A DNA stretch of 64,000 nucleotides, from contig CM054177.1 in assembly GCA_028829895.1 (NCBI GenBank), forward strand, positions 79,506,163 to 79,570,162, written 5' to 3'. This DNA comes from Sinotaia quadrata (lineage: Eukaryota; Mollusca; Gastropoda; Architaenioglossa; Viviparidae). The translations under genes were made by a program, and so were the position numbers. The notes beneath the pieces are model-generated. The model did not search any database and had not been told where the DNA came from. It was given only the letters and a program-made list of their open reading frames with translations. Positions within the stretch are counted from its first letter, which is position 1. Every line of letters begins with the position of its first letter. Of this stretch, positions 26,301 to 38,300 are shown piece after piece.

Positions 26301-29300
26301 ATCGCTGTGATGCCATTTAATGCGACTGCTTCTGGATATCGTGTTGCAAAATCCACGATTGTTAGGATATAGCGATATCCTCCTTCGGCCGCGGGAATGA
26401 TTGGGCCAATAATGTCTACTGCGACTTTTAGGAATGGTTCCTCTACTGTTGGTACTATCTCGAGGGGAACTCGACTGACACGCCCTCGGTCAATATGTTG
26501 TTGACACTGCGTACATGTACGAACGTACGAGTGAACATCCCTACTCAGGCCTGGCCAAAAAAAGTCTTCGCGAACCCGTTGCTCAGTGCGACGTGCGCCC
26601 TGATGTCCGGACATGATTGAGTCGTGTGCAAAGCTAAGAATCAGCGGTCTGAGTGGTGTAGGGGTAAATAGACACGTGGTGCTTCTAGTATCATTTTCCT
26701 TATAGTCGGTGCGCCGAAACGCTAGTCCGTCCTTCAGGAAATACGTCATTGTCGCGTACTTGCTGGACGTAATAGTGTTTTTCCGTGCCAGCTTTAGCAT
26801 TGAGGACAAGCTTTTGTCCTCCTGCTGCAGGTGACTGAGTTGACTTGGGGTCAACTGCGGAAATGTGTTCTCGACTATCTTTAGAGCTGGGGATCCTTGT
26901 TTACTACGTTCCCATTGTGCTCTAGTGGTTACGGGGAGAACAGGATAGATGTCATCAGTGTGTGCGTCACACTGTCTGGGCGATAGTATGAATCCGAACT
27001 GCATGTCTCTTATCACTGCGGCGGTGACTGTACCGGAAAATACGGGTGACGTAACATGTACAGTGGCTCTTGGACATGTACTAAGGTGTCCCATAACACA
27101 TCGAATGCGGACACTACCCCTTAGATACTGTTCAGGGCGTACAAGTTTAGCATTTATGCAGCTTATGGACGCGCCTGTATCGACCAGTATTTTGACTCTT
27201 TGTCCGTTTACTGTAGCCTGTTGGGTCTTTAGAGTTGCACCTGTTTCAGTGCATACTTTTACATCACGTGGATTGGGACAGTTCTGAGAACTATGCCCCC
27301 TCCCTTTACAAGTGTAACATGTCATAGGCGGGGAGTCACGTGTGTGACGTCGTACGTCTTGTGACTTAGTGTATGTCCGCTGTACCGGTTCGGGTTTTTC
27401 CGATTTCGTCATTGGTCGGTTCAATTCGGTGTATACTTCTGCCGATTTGTAAGAGAAGGGCGTGGTGCACTCCTCGTAATTACCGGATCAGGGTAATCAT
27501 TATAAGTGTCTGCTAACTTCAACATATCACTGAAGTTAGTCGGGGGATTTCGCTGCAAATATGTCGTCATTGCAGGCGGAGCAATATGGAGAAATTGATC
27601 TCTTAATATCAAATCAAATAGGCCCTCATATGTCTTCCGGATGTCTGTCAAATCAATCCATCTATCAAGATAATGGCGTAACCGGGTACCGAAGGCTTGC
27701 ATGGTGTCATTTGCTTTGGGTATGGCTCTTCTAAACATTTTTCGAAAGCCTTCTGCTGTATATTGAAAAGTACGCATCAAACCCGTTTTGAGATCTGCAT
27801 AAGTAATAGCGGGATCGCGCGTTAGATCAGTAAATGCGCGCGAGCTTTCACCTTGGAGTATTTGACTGAGTTGTTGTTTCTTTTCAATGTCAGTGTAATT
27901 AAAGTTGGCAATTAAACTGTCAAAGCGTGTCAAAAACTCGTCAATCGTATCGACTTCAAGGTTAAAGAAAGCTAGCCGTGTCCGGGGTTTATTTAATTCG
28001 GCCTGTTGCTTAGCAGTCCCCTCTAACAACTTCTCTCTAGCTGTTGACTCTTGCTTAGCTAATTCAAGCTGTTCCTGATGTGCTTTAGCTTTTAACTTAA
28101 GCTTTTTCTCTTCTACTTCCTGCCTTTTATCTTCTAAATCCCTAGCAGACTGAATCTTTAATAACTCTATTTCTTTCATATCTTGGATTTCTTTCTCTTT
28201 AAAATCTCTCGCCTCTTTCGCTCTTTTTTCCTCTAGCTCATTTTTCTTATCCTCTAGTTCTCTAGCCTCTTTCGCTCTTATCTCCTCTAGCTCTCTCGCC
28301 TCTTTCGATCTTTTTTCCTCTAGCTCTCTCAGGTTTTGCATCTCTAGCTGTTTAGCTAACTGTCTCTTATCTTCTAGCTCTATAGCCTCTTTCGCTCTTT
28401 TTTCCTCTAGCTCTCTCGCCTCTTTCGATCTTTTTTCCTCTAGCTCTCTCACCTCTTTCGCCTCATTTTCTTTCGCAACATACCATTTAGCTATCTCCTC
28501 ATCCACGTATTTCTTTAAGTCGGCTTTCTCATACCCGAATTCTCTACCCATAGCCATGAGTTCTTTCTTTATGTTTACTAGCTCGGCCATTTTTAAAATT
28601 GCTAGTTATCACGAGTATGGATAAAGTGACTTAGAATATTCGCGGGATTTTGACCTCTGTCGGTCACAAGTGGTGCAATGGTGTGCGTATGAACACCAGC
28701 CACCACGTGATTAGGATTATGACAAACACGAATAAAAGAAATCCAAATCGCAAATTTGCAAAATTAGCAAAATTAGCAAAACAACAGTTGCTAATGTAGC
28801 GTACAAAATATCGATCTATGTACGTCTAAACACTAGTCGGTACGCGTTAACGATAATAGCGTAAAGATTATAAAACTTATTTCAACACAATAATAAGCTT
28901 ATCAAAATCCAGTTCACCTAAGTCTCAATAGCAAAGCCCTAACATGCAATAAACAATGCATAATGGTGATGAGATAGAAAAGCAGGAAAGAGATGACACT
29001 TTCTTACAACACAATTTACCTTGTCAGATCACGGTCAGTGGTCACCAGATGTCACAAATGATATAATAGTGTTCATATTCTTAGAGTCCTAGAGTTTAGT
29101 ATGTGCGCGTTAGCCGTGCTAATTATTACTCACTATTAATGTCAGAGTTCCAAGGAGATGACGTAATCTCACATGTCACTTATAAGCTTCACTTCAAAGG
29201 GAAGACCACGACGCAATTGAGGTGTCGCATTACAGGTGAAGATTCTGCAGAATCTAGGCACCACTTTCAGATTATCACTGGGGAGAAATCTGAAATTTAG

Positions 29301-32300
29301 CTGACTGTTGTCAGCCTCGATAACTGTCGTTGTTTCTTGGTTGTCGTGGAAACGGACACCTCAACGACGTTTAGCATTATCGGGTGGAGTCGTCCAGTGG
29401 GATGTGTCGTCGCATTACATTGAGTGTAGAAATCCGGATATCTGTAAGATTTATCTCGGTGCTAGCCTCCCAATAGCGGGATAGAGCTGTCAAACGAACT
29501 CAGACAGGGGGGTACAAAATTGGTCCCTCGTGTCGTTAACTGCATACAACCAGTGTCGCATACATCGGTTTTTCTCGACAGTGAACTTTCCACTTTGCCA
29601 AAAATTATACTGAGTAATTTTGCCTCGTTACTCAATATATGGCATCAGACGGATGGAAAACGGATGGAAAGAGATTATTGCAGCTTTCCTTTATGAAATC
29701 TCTGTACATGAGATAATTCATACGTGAAGTTAGACTGGCTTCAGACGAATCGACGTTTTCAACATTGAGAGTAAAATCTTCCTTTTGCCTCTTATATAGC
29801 TTCACTGAAGGTTTCCAGAAACATCCAGAAGCTATGTCTCATGACTCGATTTTCCCTTGGATATTTAGTGATGAGCGTGTTGCACGCTTTTCTGTGGTCA
29901 ATTCTAATGCGCACTGGCCTTTCCTCTCGTAAACAACATGTGACGAGTAATGCGCAATTGTCCCAATTGTTTAATATACATATCTTTCACAAACTAATAT
30001 ATATATTCAATATGATATAATAACACACACTGTGTCACGAACGTCTGTCTACTAAAGAGATCTCAGGTGACCGTTACTGGAAGTTACATGCTACATACGA
30101 AAAATAACAAAACTCGGGTTACTTCAACTAGTTTTGTTAGCGGTTTTTTAAAATGAAATAAAATATAATTTCTGTCCCTCATTTCCTGTGACAGTACTTT
30201 ATATGAGTGCATGTTCAAGAAAAAATAAAAATAAATTTGAATCAAACTACAGTCAAGTCCGGATATGTCGAGGGCCTAGGGGTTTGCCAAAAAGTGTCGA
30301 GATAACTAAAGATCGAGATTACAGAAAACCAATATGGCGGCAATATATTACAGTACTATAACATGCACTTGACATTTCTTTATGTACATGATGTGCGTTA
30401 ATGAATGAGAATGTACATGCACGAGTTTGGTGATTTTTTTTACACAACAGCGTTGCCGCAATTTGTTTGATGACACGATCGGCATGCTATAAAAATGTAC
30501 ATATGTGTACGCGTTTGCTAACAACAAAAGGTTTATGTACACGCGGTAAATATGGTTTCTGTACAAAGTCTAAACTGCTTTGTTGCTTTTTGCCTTTAAC
30601 ATTCTACTTGAAAACAAATGCTTCAATATTACATATAACGTGCTTGAAATTTCTTTATGTACATGATGTGCGTTAATTAATGAATGAGAATGTATAATGT
30701 ACATGCACGTGTTTGGTGATTTTTTACACAACAGCGTTGCCGCAATTTGTTTGATGACGCGATCGGCATGCTATAAAAATGTACATACATGTACGTGTTT
30801 GCTAACAACAAAAGGTTTATGTACACGCGGTTAATATGGTTTCTTTACAAAGTCTAAACGGCTTTGTTGCTTTTTGCCTTTAACATTCTACTTGAAAACA
30901 AATGCTTCAATATTACATATAACGTGCTTGAAATTTCTTTATGTACATGATGTGCGTTAATAAATGAGAATATACATGCACATGTTTTTGATTATTTAAC
31001 AGAACAGCGTTGCCGCGATTTGTTTGATGACGCGATCGGCTTGTTTTAAAATGTACATGTACATTGTTTGCTAACAAGAAAAGGCTTATGTGCACCAACT
31101 AACAGCAGAGATTTACCAGAACATGTATACAATAAAAACGTACAAACCTTTCATTATATTCTCCAACATTGCAAACACAAAGATCGTTCACAAAATCACA
31201 AAAAATCTGCGGGGTGTACAGTGTACATGTAGTTTGTTTTTACAAAAAGCTAACCAGTATCAAAATTAAATTCACGAGTCATTTTGTATGTGTGTTTCAC
31301 TCGCACACATCAAAAGCCGCAATAGACCTTTCATCTTCATGATGTTCTCGTCTTGATTTGCTTCTTGCTTCCCGGTGCGTCTAAGGTGGAGGGCAGGAGG
31401 AAGGGGGTAAAACAGATCGCACCTATTAGGCGCACACCCTCAACAGCTCTCCGTCAGTGGGGGGGGGGAGGGGGCCGAAGCCGCCTCTGAAAATATCCTA
31501 CAAGCGGACAAGCGGTTACTTCAAAAGTGGGCTAACATAAGTTCTGAACCAGTTGAAGGGCAACAAACAGTGTGCCTATTTTGCCCGTGGCAAACACCGC
31601 GCCCAATTAAGAAAACAATGCCCTTCTTAACTTTAAGCTGCAGTTTTTAACAAGACATGGTCATTTATTGTTAGTGGTTAGGGTCGAGATAACCAACTTA
31701 AGTGGCGATTTTGGCACTCTTTTGTGCCCGAGATACTAGGGTTCGGCAACATAAAAGAATCGACGTAACCGATGAGAAAATGCTAAGACAAAGAGGGAAT
31801 TTGGCGGTTCCACTTCAAAAATGTCGACTTACTAGGGTTGGCAAGTTAACCGATGCCGAAATAAGTGGACTCGACTGTATAATACTGACTATAATTTGTT
31901 ATGTCTTATTTTATTATAATATATATATAGTTTTACAGTAAAAGTACTAATTAAATTTAAAATAAACTTTGGTCCCCAAATTTTACATGATAAAATGGCC
32001 AAACATTATTAGCATATTTAACAGCATATGGTGAAATAGTTATTTGTTTCCCTCATAAATACTTTTACATTATAATCTTCAATATAATGTTTTCATATAT
32101 ATACTTTTTTTTTATTTAGAAGATATACACTTAAATCCACACAAACCATCATTAATATGCTACAGCGTATACTTTATCAAGAAAAAATATTTTTAAATCC
32201 GCATGAAACAATCCTGTTAATGCACTGCAACATATACTTTCTTGTGAAGAAATACATTTAAGTCCACATAAAACAATCCCATTAATGCACTACAACATAT

Positions 32301-35300
32301 ACTTTCTTGAGAAGAAATACATTTAAGTCCACATAAAACTATCCCATTAATTAATGCACTACAACATACACTTATATACATTTAAGTCCACATAAAACAA
32401 TCCCATTAATAAAACAACATACTTTCTTGAGAAGAAATACATTTAAGTCCATTTCAAACAATCCCACTAATGCACTTCATTATATGCTTACTTGAAAAGA
32501 AATACATTTAATTCCTTATAAAACCATCCCATTAAAGCAATAAAGATACTCATTCTTGAGAAGAAATACATTTAAGTTCACATAAGACTCTACATGCAAT
32601 AAATATATTAATTCTTGAGAACTGCAGTCCAAAATTTTTCTAGAGTTAATAGATATGTGGATTACATATGTTTATCTTATTTCATTTATTATTTAATAAA
32701 TTATATCTATTTGACTTATTATTGTAGTTATTAAATAACTGAATAGTTAATTAATATTAGTAACTTTAAATAGCTTAAAACTTGCGATTGTATCTTCAGG
32801 AAATTGTGCCTCAGTTTCTTGACAAGTTAACAGATGAAGAGCTGAAAAAAGAATCTAAAACAGAGGCTAAGAATGATGCTTTATCTTCAATCATCAAGGC
32901 TTTAAAACAGCTAGTCAACCGTTTGCCTAACCAAGAAGAGACAATAAAAAACCTTGAGATATTTCGTCTGAAGATGATTCTCAGGTAACTTAAATTTATG
33001 TTAGTACATTGATCATTTTAATTGTCTGAATGTTAAATGTATATTATTTAGCTCAGTAATTTATTTTAAATATTTTTATTTTTAAATTTAATGCTGCCAA
33101 AATATACTCACCTGGACCATTTTTTCTGATGCTAGTTATTATAGTTACAATTTAAATTTTAATTCTTTTGACTTGACTTTTTAAAAAAAGTACTGATATT
33201 AAACTATAAAAATATATAAAATAAGACAGCTTTTCATATTACTAAATTTTAAATTAAATTAAATTTTAATTAAAATACCATAGATTTCTCAGTTTTGAAA
33301 TTTATTTAACCTACATATAACCGATAGTGAGCATTTTGGCATGGCAGAATATCTTGTAGAATTTGTTGTAGAAAACAAAATGTCACATGCTCACTAATTA
33401 AACATTTCCAAGGCTTTGTCAGTGATCAGTTTGGGCAAGGTTGTATTGTTGCTTACATTGACTCCCTTATTTAACAACTGTTTTGTTTGTTTGTTTGTTT
33501 TTGCAGGTTGCTTCAGATCTCCTCTTTTAATGGAAAAATGAACGCTTTAAATGAAGTAAACAAAGTAATAACCAATGTTTCATTCCATGCAAGCCGTCAT
33601 TCACAACTGGAAGAAGATGAATGGCTTACTGCAGAGAAAATGGCTGTAAGTTAATAGTGTCTTTGTTTCAAGTTATAATGTCATGAAATATATTTATGTA
33701 GCCATCGGAGGTCGTACTTAGCACAAAATCTGCTCATAATTTGAAAAAACTTATCTGAAACACTTTGTCATATTTGACATGCTTACACCTAATACACTTG
33801 GTGATTGTTTACCTAGATATATTGCTCATGTCATTGAATAGTGCAGTGTAGTTAGTAAAAACAAATGTTGGCTATTGCAAATAAGGATTATTTATTAATT
33901 ATTAATGTCTCGTAAGATGATTATTATGCTCATACAGTATGTCAGTTTAAATGGAGGTGGGGGTACTTGCTTGTGCTGTTTTTTGTGGCATGATAATAGG
34001 TGCAGAGGGGTGGTGGGGCAGAAATAGGGGCTAACATATATTACACCTGGTAATGGGCTTATTGGATTGCTTATTAACGGATTTAATTATTTTAATTTTT
34101 TCTTTTACTTTATTACTATTTTTGAAAAATTATCATCAGTAGTATTGCTATTATTACCATATTGTCCTGATTACAACCAATAGTATTGTTGACATTTTGT
34201 GGTATTATAATTTTTCCTTAATCTGTTTTATCTGTTATTACTCTGTTTCATTGTCTCTTGACTTGCTAATGCTTTTCTTTATTAATTAATAATTAAATTA
34301 ATTGAATGACATGAAATTAGTAAAAATCTCTCTTTTTAGGTTATAGAAGAATGATACTTATGCAACCATCTTGCATCTTAATTCAGTTGGGTTCTCTTGT
34401 TTTATTATTATTATAGTCTTTTGTTCAGTGAATGTGCAATTATCATCTTATTTAGCCCACTCACTCGGACCTGTGCTGTCATTAGGAGTGGGGTCACATA
34501 TCCCTGATAGTGATACAGTTGCTGGAATATTGTTTTTTTTTTTTTTATTAGAAAGTCAGTTATGCATTGCTCATTTTAGCACTGCAAGAAAAGAATTCTT
34601 TGTGCTTTAGGTTTACAGAAATCAAATAAAGGTGATCTCAAGTAATTTATTATATTGGCTTGAAAATTAAATCAGTAATTACTGCTGTTAATAGTAATAT
34701 AATGTTTCAAAAGCAATATTTTGTCACTTATACTTTTTCAGTGCAACACTCTGTTTACAAATGCATTTTCTTTTGGATCAGCTCAACCTCTGAACTATTC
34801 TTACAATGTTAGCATTCTTAATGTATGATTTTAATTGATCTTGAGACTCTTTTCTGACTAAAGGTTTGTTTGATCACACATATCAAAACTAGGGCTGCAC
34901 ATTTTAACGATTAATCTTCCAATTAATTGCTAAGAATTTTATTGATTAATTTATTTCATGGCGATTAAATTTCAATTAATTTTCTTGCTTACTTACTGAA
35001 GCAATGCCGATATTTAGTTGCACCGGAAGTTTTTGTTTGTTATTCTTTTTTACTGCCAAAATGTCCGATTCTAAGATTATAAACCGGTTAAAGGTAAATT
35101 GCGTGACCATTTTGGTTATAAAGACGACGATAACAAAGTTATTAATAGTGAGAAGGTATAGTGCACTAATACCTAAGATATGATGTTTTTACTAATGTAA
35201 CCCTAAATCTCACTGAAATCCTGAAAATTCCTGCCTGCACAGAGATTTAAAAAAAAAAGGAAAACACTCCGCCCAGTAAAGAGTTAAAAGTCTGAAGAGC

Positions 35301-38300
35301 ATAAGTAAAGAGTCGAGAGAGGATGTGTGGCAGTTTATTCATTGTGCAGTTGAACAGTATTGTAATATACAGACTGATGTAGATGAGCAAAGTGATGAGG
35401 AAAACAGTCAAAGTGCAGAGTCAGAGCCACCACAAAACAAACCACGAATGATGCTGACTTGTAATGATTCAGAATATGAGTCTGGAGACGACATGACTGT
35501 GGGATTTTTGACAGTGAATTGCAGAAGTACAGAGAAGAACCCAGAATTCTGGAGTCACAAGATCCTCTGCTCTGGTGGAAAGTTAATGCCTGTCGTTTTC
35601 CAAAATTGGCATCTTTTATTCCTACAGTATTATGCATATCAGCCCCATCTGTTCCATGTGACTATTCAGCACATCCAGTTATATTGTGAACAAACTGTGT
35701 GCATCTTTAACTCCTGACAGTGTAAAGAAATTAGCCTGCTTAAAAGACTGGTTGAAATCTATGGAGTGACTGAGTGAACTGAACAATAACAATAACAGTA
35801 GGATTAAATTTGAGTATAATTTTGTTATCAATTTAGTTGGTTTTTTATCTATTAATTAATCGTTAATTGTTGTAAGATTAATTGGCAAAGAAATCATTAA
35901 TTGTTAACAGCCCTAATCAAAACATATATATATTTTATCTGTTAAACAAAGTATAATTCATTAAATAAACTAAATCATATGTTTTAAATTAACTCAAAAT
36001 TATACAGTAAATATTTCATTATGATTTTAAAATTTGTAGGAGTGGATACAGCAAAACAATGTACTATCCATTGTACTACGGGACAGTCTTCACCAACCAC
36101 AGTATGTAGAAAAACTAGAAAAGATCTTACGCTTCATGATTAAGGAGAAGGCACTCAGCATGGAAGATCTAGATAGGCTTTGGGATGCCCAGGTTAGAAT
36201 TTTTTTCTGTTATCTTTTATTCTTTGCATGTGTAACAGTTTTCTTTTAAGGCATTTTGCTACCAGCATTAATGTAACTGTTCTGAAATGAGTATACACTT
36301 ATATATGGACACAAGAATCTTAAGTCATCCACCCCATTTTAGGGGGCATTTTTCCTTAGTACTATTAATGAAGTAAAACCTGAAGGATAGTGGGACGGCG
36401 GAGAGAGGCTTCTGTATTCACAGCCGATAAGTATGCTGTAAACAAATTATTTTATTTAGAAAAATAATTGTTTCGCTCACACAGATGTGCATACATTAGA
36501 AGAATTGGAATAGTAGTTAGGTATTTCTCAATAAAAATAAAACAGATAGTGTATGCAAAGCACATAAATGTAAAAATGAGTGGAAAACAGCTTATAGATG
36601 CAGGGGCAGTTCAGAAGTGAAAAGAGGCATATCTCTGAAATAGAATTTAGAGAAGATAGAAGATGCTGCCCAACCTACTGTTGGCTGCTACAGTGCAATG
36701 TCTTTCAGTGCCACATTTCGTATAAAATGCTAGATAAGTGAAATGGCCCTAATCTTATGGACAATAGAGTTTGGACAAGTACACTGAGTATGTTTAAATG
36801 CATATGTAAATTTCCTTTTTAACCTTTATTGCATTGGAGTTGACATAACTGATCTATGATAGGATACCAGGATTCTCATTTGGAGCACTAGGAACTTTGT
36901 ACCTACCTAACTTAAAACTGTCACTCTTATTCCAGAATGGAACTTTTCTCACAGGTCATAACAGTTTGAGTTGTTTGATTAGTAGAGAGAGAAGTTTTTG
37001 TACAGCTCAATTTTTTGTTTACTGTATGTGAAAAAAGTGGCTATTGATCCACTATTTTCTGATTCTGTATCAAGAGATGACTTAGAATTTATACAAGTAA
37101 ATAATGAGAGAAATAAGCAGTTGAAGAATCAGTTGTATGTTGTAAAAAGTATATTGAATTTCTACAAGGAAGAAGTAAAATAATTTGCTGCCTCAGAAGA
37201 TTGTATGATGACATCTGTAGTAAGAACCAGTATGACACGCTAAATGAAAAGGGAACTACTGAAGGGGGGGGGGGGGCAGAGAAAGAACCATCACTTTTCA
37301 TCATCAGAGTTAAACGACTTACATATATGTTCCAGCTACACCTTGGAAATAAGCTCTACTAGCAATTTCAGCATCACCTTGTAACAAACATTGCGTATTA
37401 TGGGTATCCTACATATGCATAAGTTATGTCTCTGATGAGGGAGATTTAGGAAATATGACAATTTAAAATTACCCCTAAATATATCTGAAAAACACCCCAA
37501 AATACCATTGTTAGACGATGCCAACAAAATAATGAATTGACTCAATAGGTGTAAGGGGAAGGTGAGAATATTGTTCACTGAAGTGTACATAATCATAAAA
37601 TAATGCTCTTTATATATATTTGTCTGAATCTAGTGATCTTTGTTCAAAATGTTCATTGTGTTGTCTGTGTTGGTAGACCAATGTTCAGACATTTTTGGTC
37701 CATTTTACTGGAATTCAAATTTCTTGCACAGATATATTATTCTCTTCAACCATAATTATTACTGTATTCTTCTCTTCTCAATGTTTACATCATCATTGCC
37801 TTCAGATCATCATTAGTTTGCCCACATTTTCCAAGTATTTTATTATAAATACTTAATAAAATAGTATATTGTCCTAATTTTGCATACTAGAAACCATCTT
37901 TAAATGCACCACTTGAAAGTTTTTGATTGCTAAAAATAGTTTAAATAACTTAATAATTTAAAGATAACAGCAAAAGCCTTGTATACAAAGATGCATTTGT
38001 GCGTGTGTGAGGATAACTACTCTTTAATCAGTTGACTATGACACATAGTCATAGTACAGTTAACACAAATACCATTTGGTTTTTCAGCATACTTACATTT
38101 TTTTGCATCAAAATTTGTATCTGACTGAGTAACGGGTAATGCTAGCAAGATCCAGATGTACAGGGAAAATAATTTTTTCCTAAATTACCACATGTCCACA
38201 ACTGAATGACTCTCCAAACTCCAGCATTTTAGTCAAAGGTCTCCCAGACTATACAGGGAGAGAGACGAAAGTGAGGCTTGTATTAGAACTTTGAAGTTTG

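Larger units (their letters stand above)
25730..30193 (-). mobile_element. Gmr1-like Ty3/Gypsy LTR retroelement, antisense, 3'-incomplete
   Basis: In minus-strand order: a 1.14-kb LTR (30193 to 29050), a candidate primer site, about 460 bases of leader, gag (28590-27421), then pol with protease and integrase (27424-25730). No reverse transcriptase, RNase H or second LTR is visible before the sequence changes character at about 25.7 kb. In Gmr1-type elements integrase precedes reverse transcriptase, so a 3' truncation after integrase would give this layout. The open frames and CpG-rich sequence suggest a fairly recent insertion. Confidence 0.8.
30250..31877. mobile_element. TA-target DNA transposon (Tc1/mariner-pogo-like ends), 1.63 kb
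   Basis: Left end CAGTCAAGTCC (30250) and right end GGACTCGACTG (to 31877) are inverted repeats (CAGTC[A/G]AGTCC). Both are flanked by TA (30248-30249 and 31878-31879). CAGT termini with TA duplication are typical of the Tc1/mariner-pogo group. GTCGAGATAAC occurs just inside both ends (30296 and 31683). No transposase frame is present; a 280-bp tandem repeat fills the left half. Confidence 0.7.
24846..32799 (+). other. USP9X intron 7 (8.0 kb), retroelement-rich
   Basis: Phase 0, the longest intron in the window. It contains an antisense unidentified ORF (25293-25733), an antisense LTR retroelement without reverse transcriptase (about 25730-30193), a TA-target transposon (30250-31877) and a 70-bp tandem array (32118-32620). 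Confidence 0.9.
33646..36039 (+). other. USP9X intron 9 (2.4 kb)
   Basis: Phase 0. Holds a hAT element (34890-35915). The sequence before it (33646-34889) is AT-rich with nothing recognisable. Confidence 0.85.

Noticed and set aside
29103..29300. Plus-strand 65-residue ORF
   Set aside because: It lies inside the LTR, antisense to the element, with no recognisable protein features.
36990..37620. Possible mobile-element coding relic in intron 10
   Set aside because: Short open segments on both strands but no motif of any transposase, reverse transcriptase or integrase that I can name.
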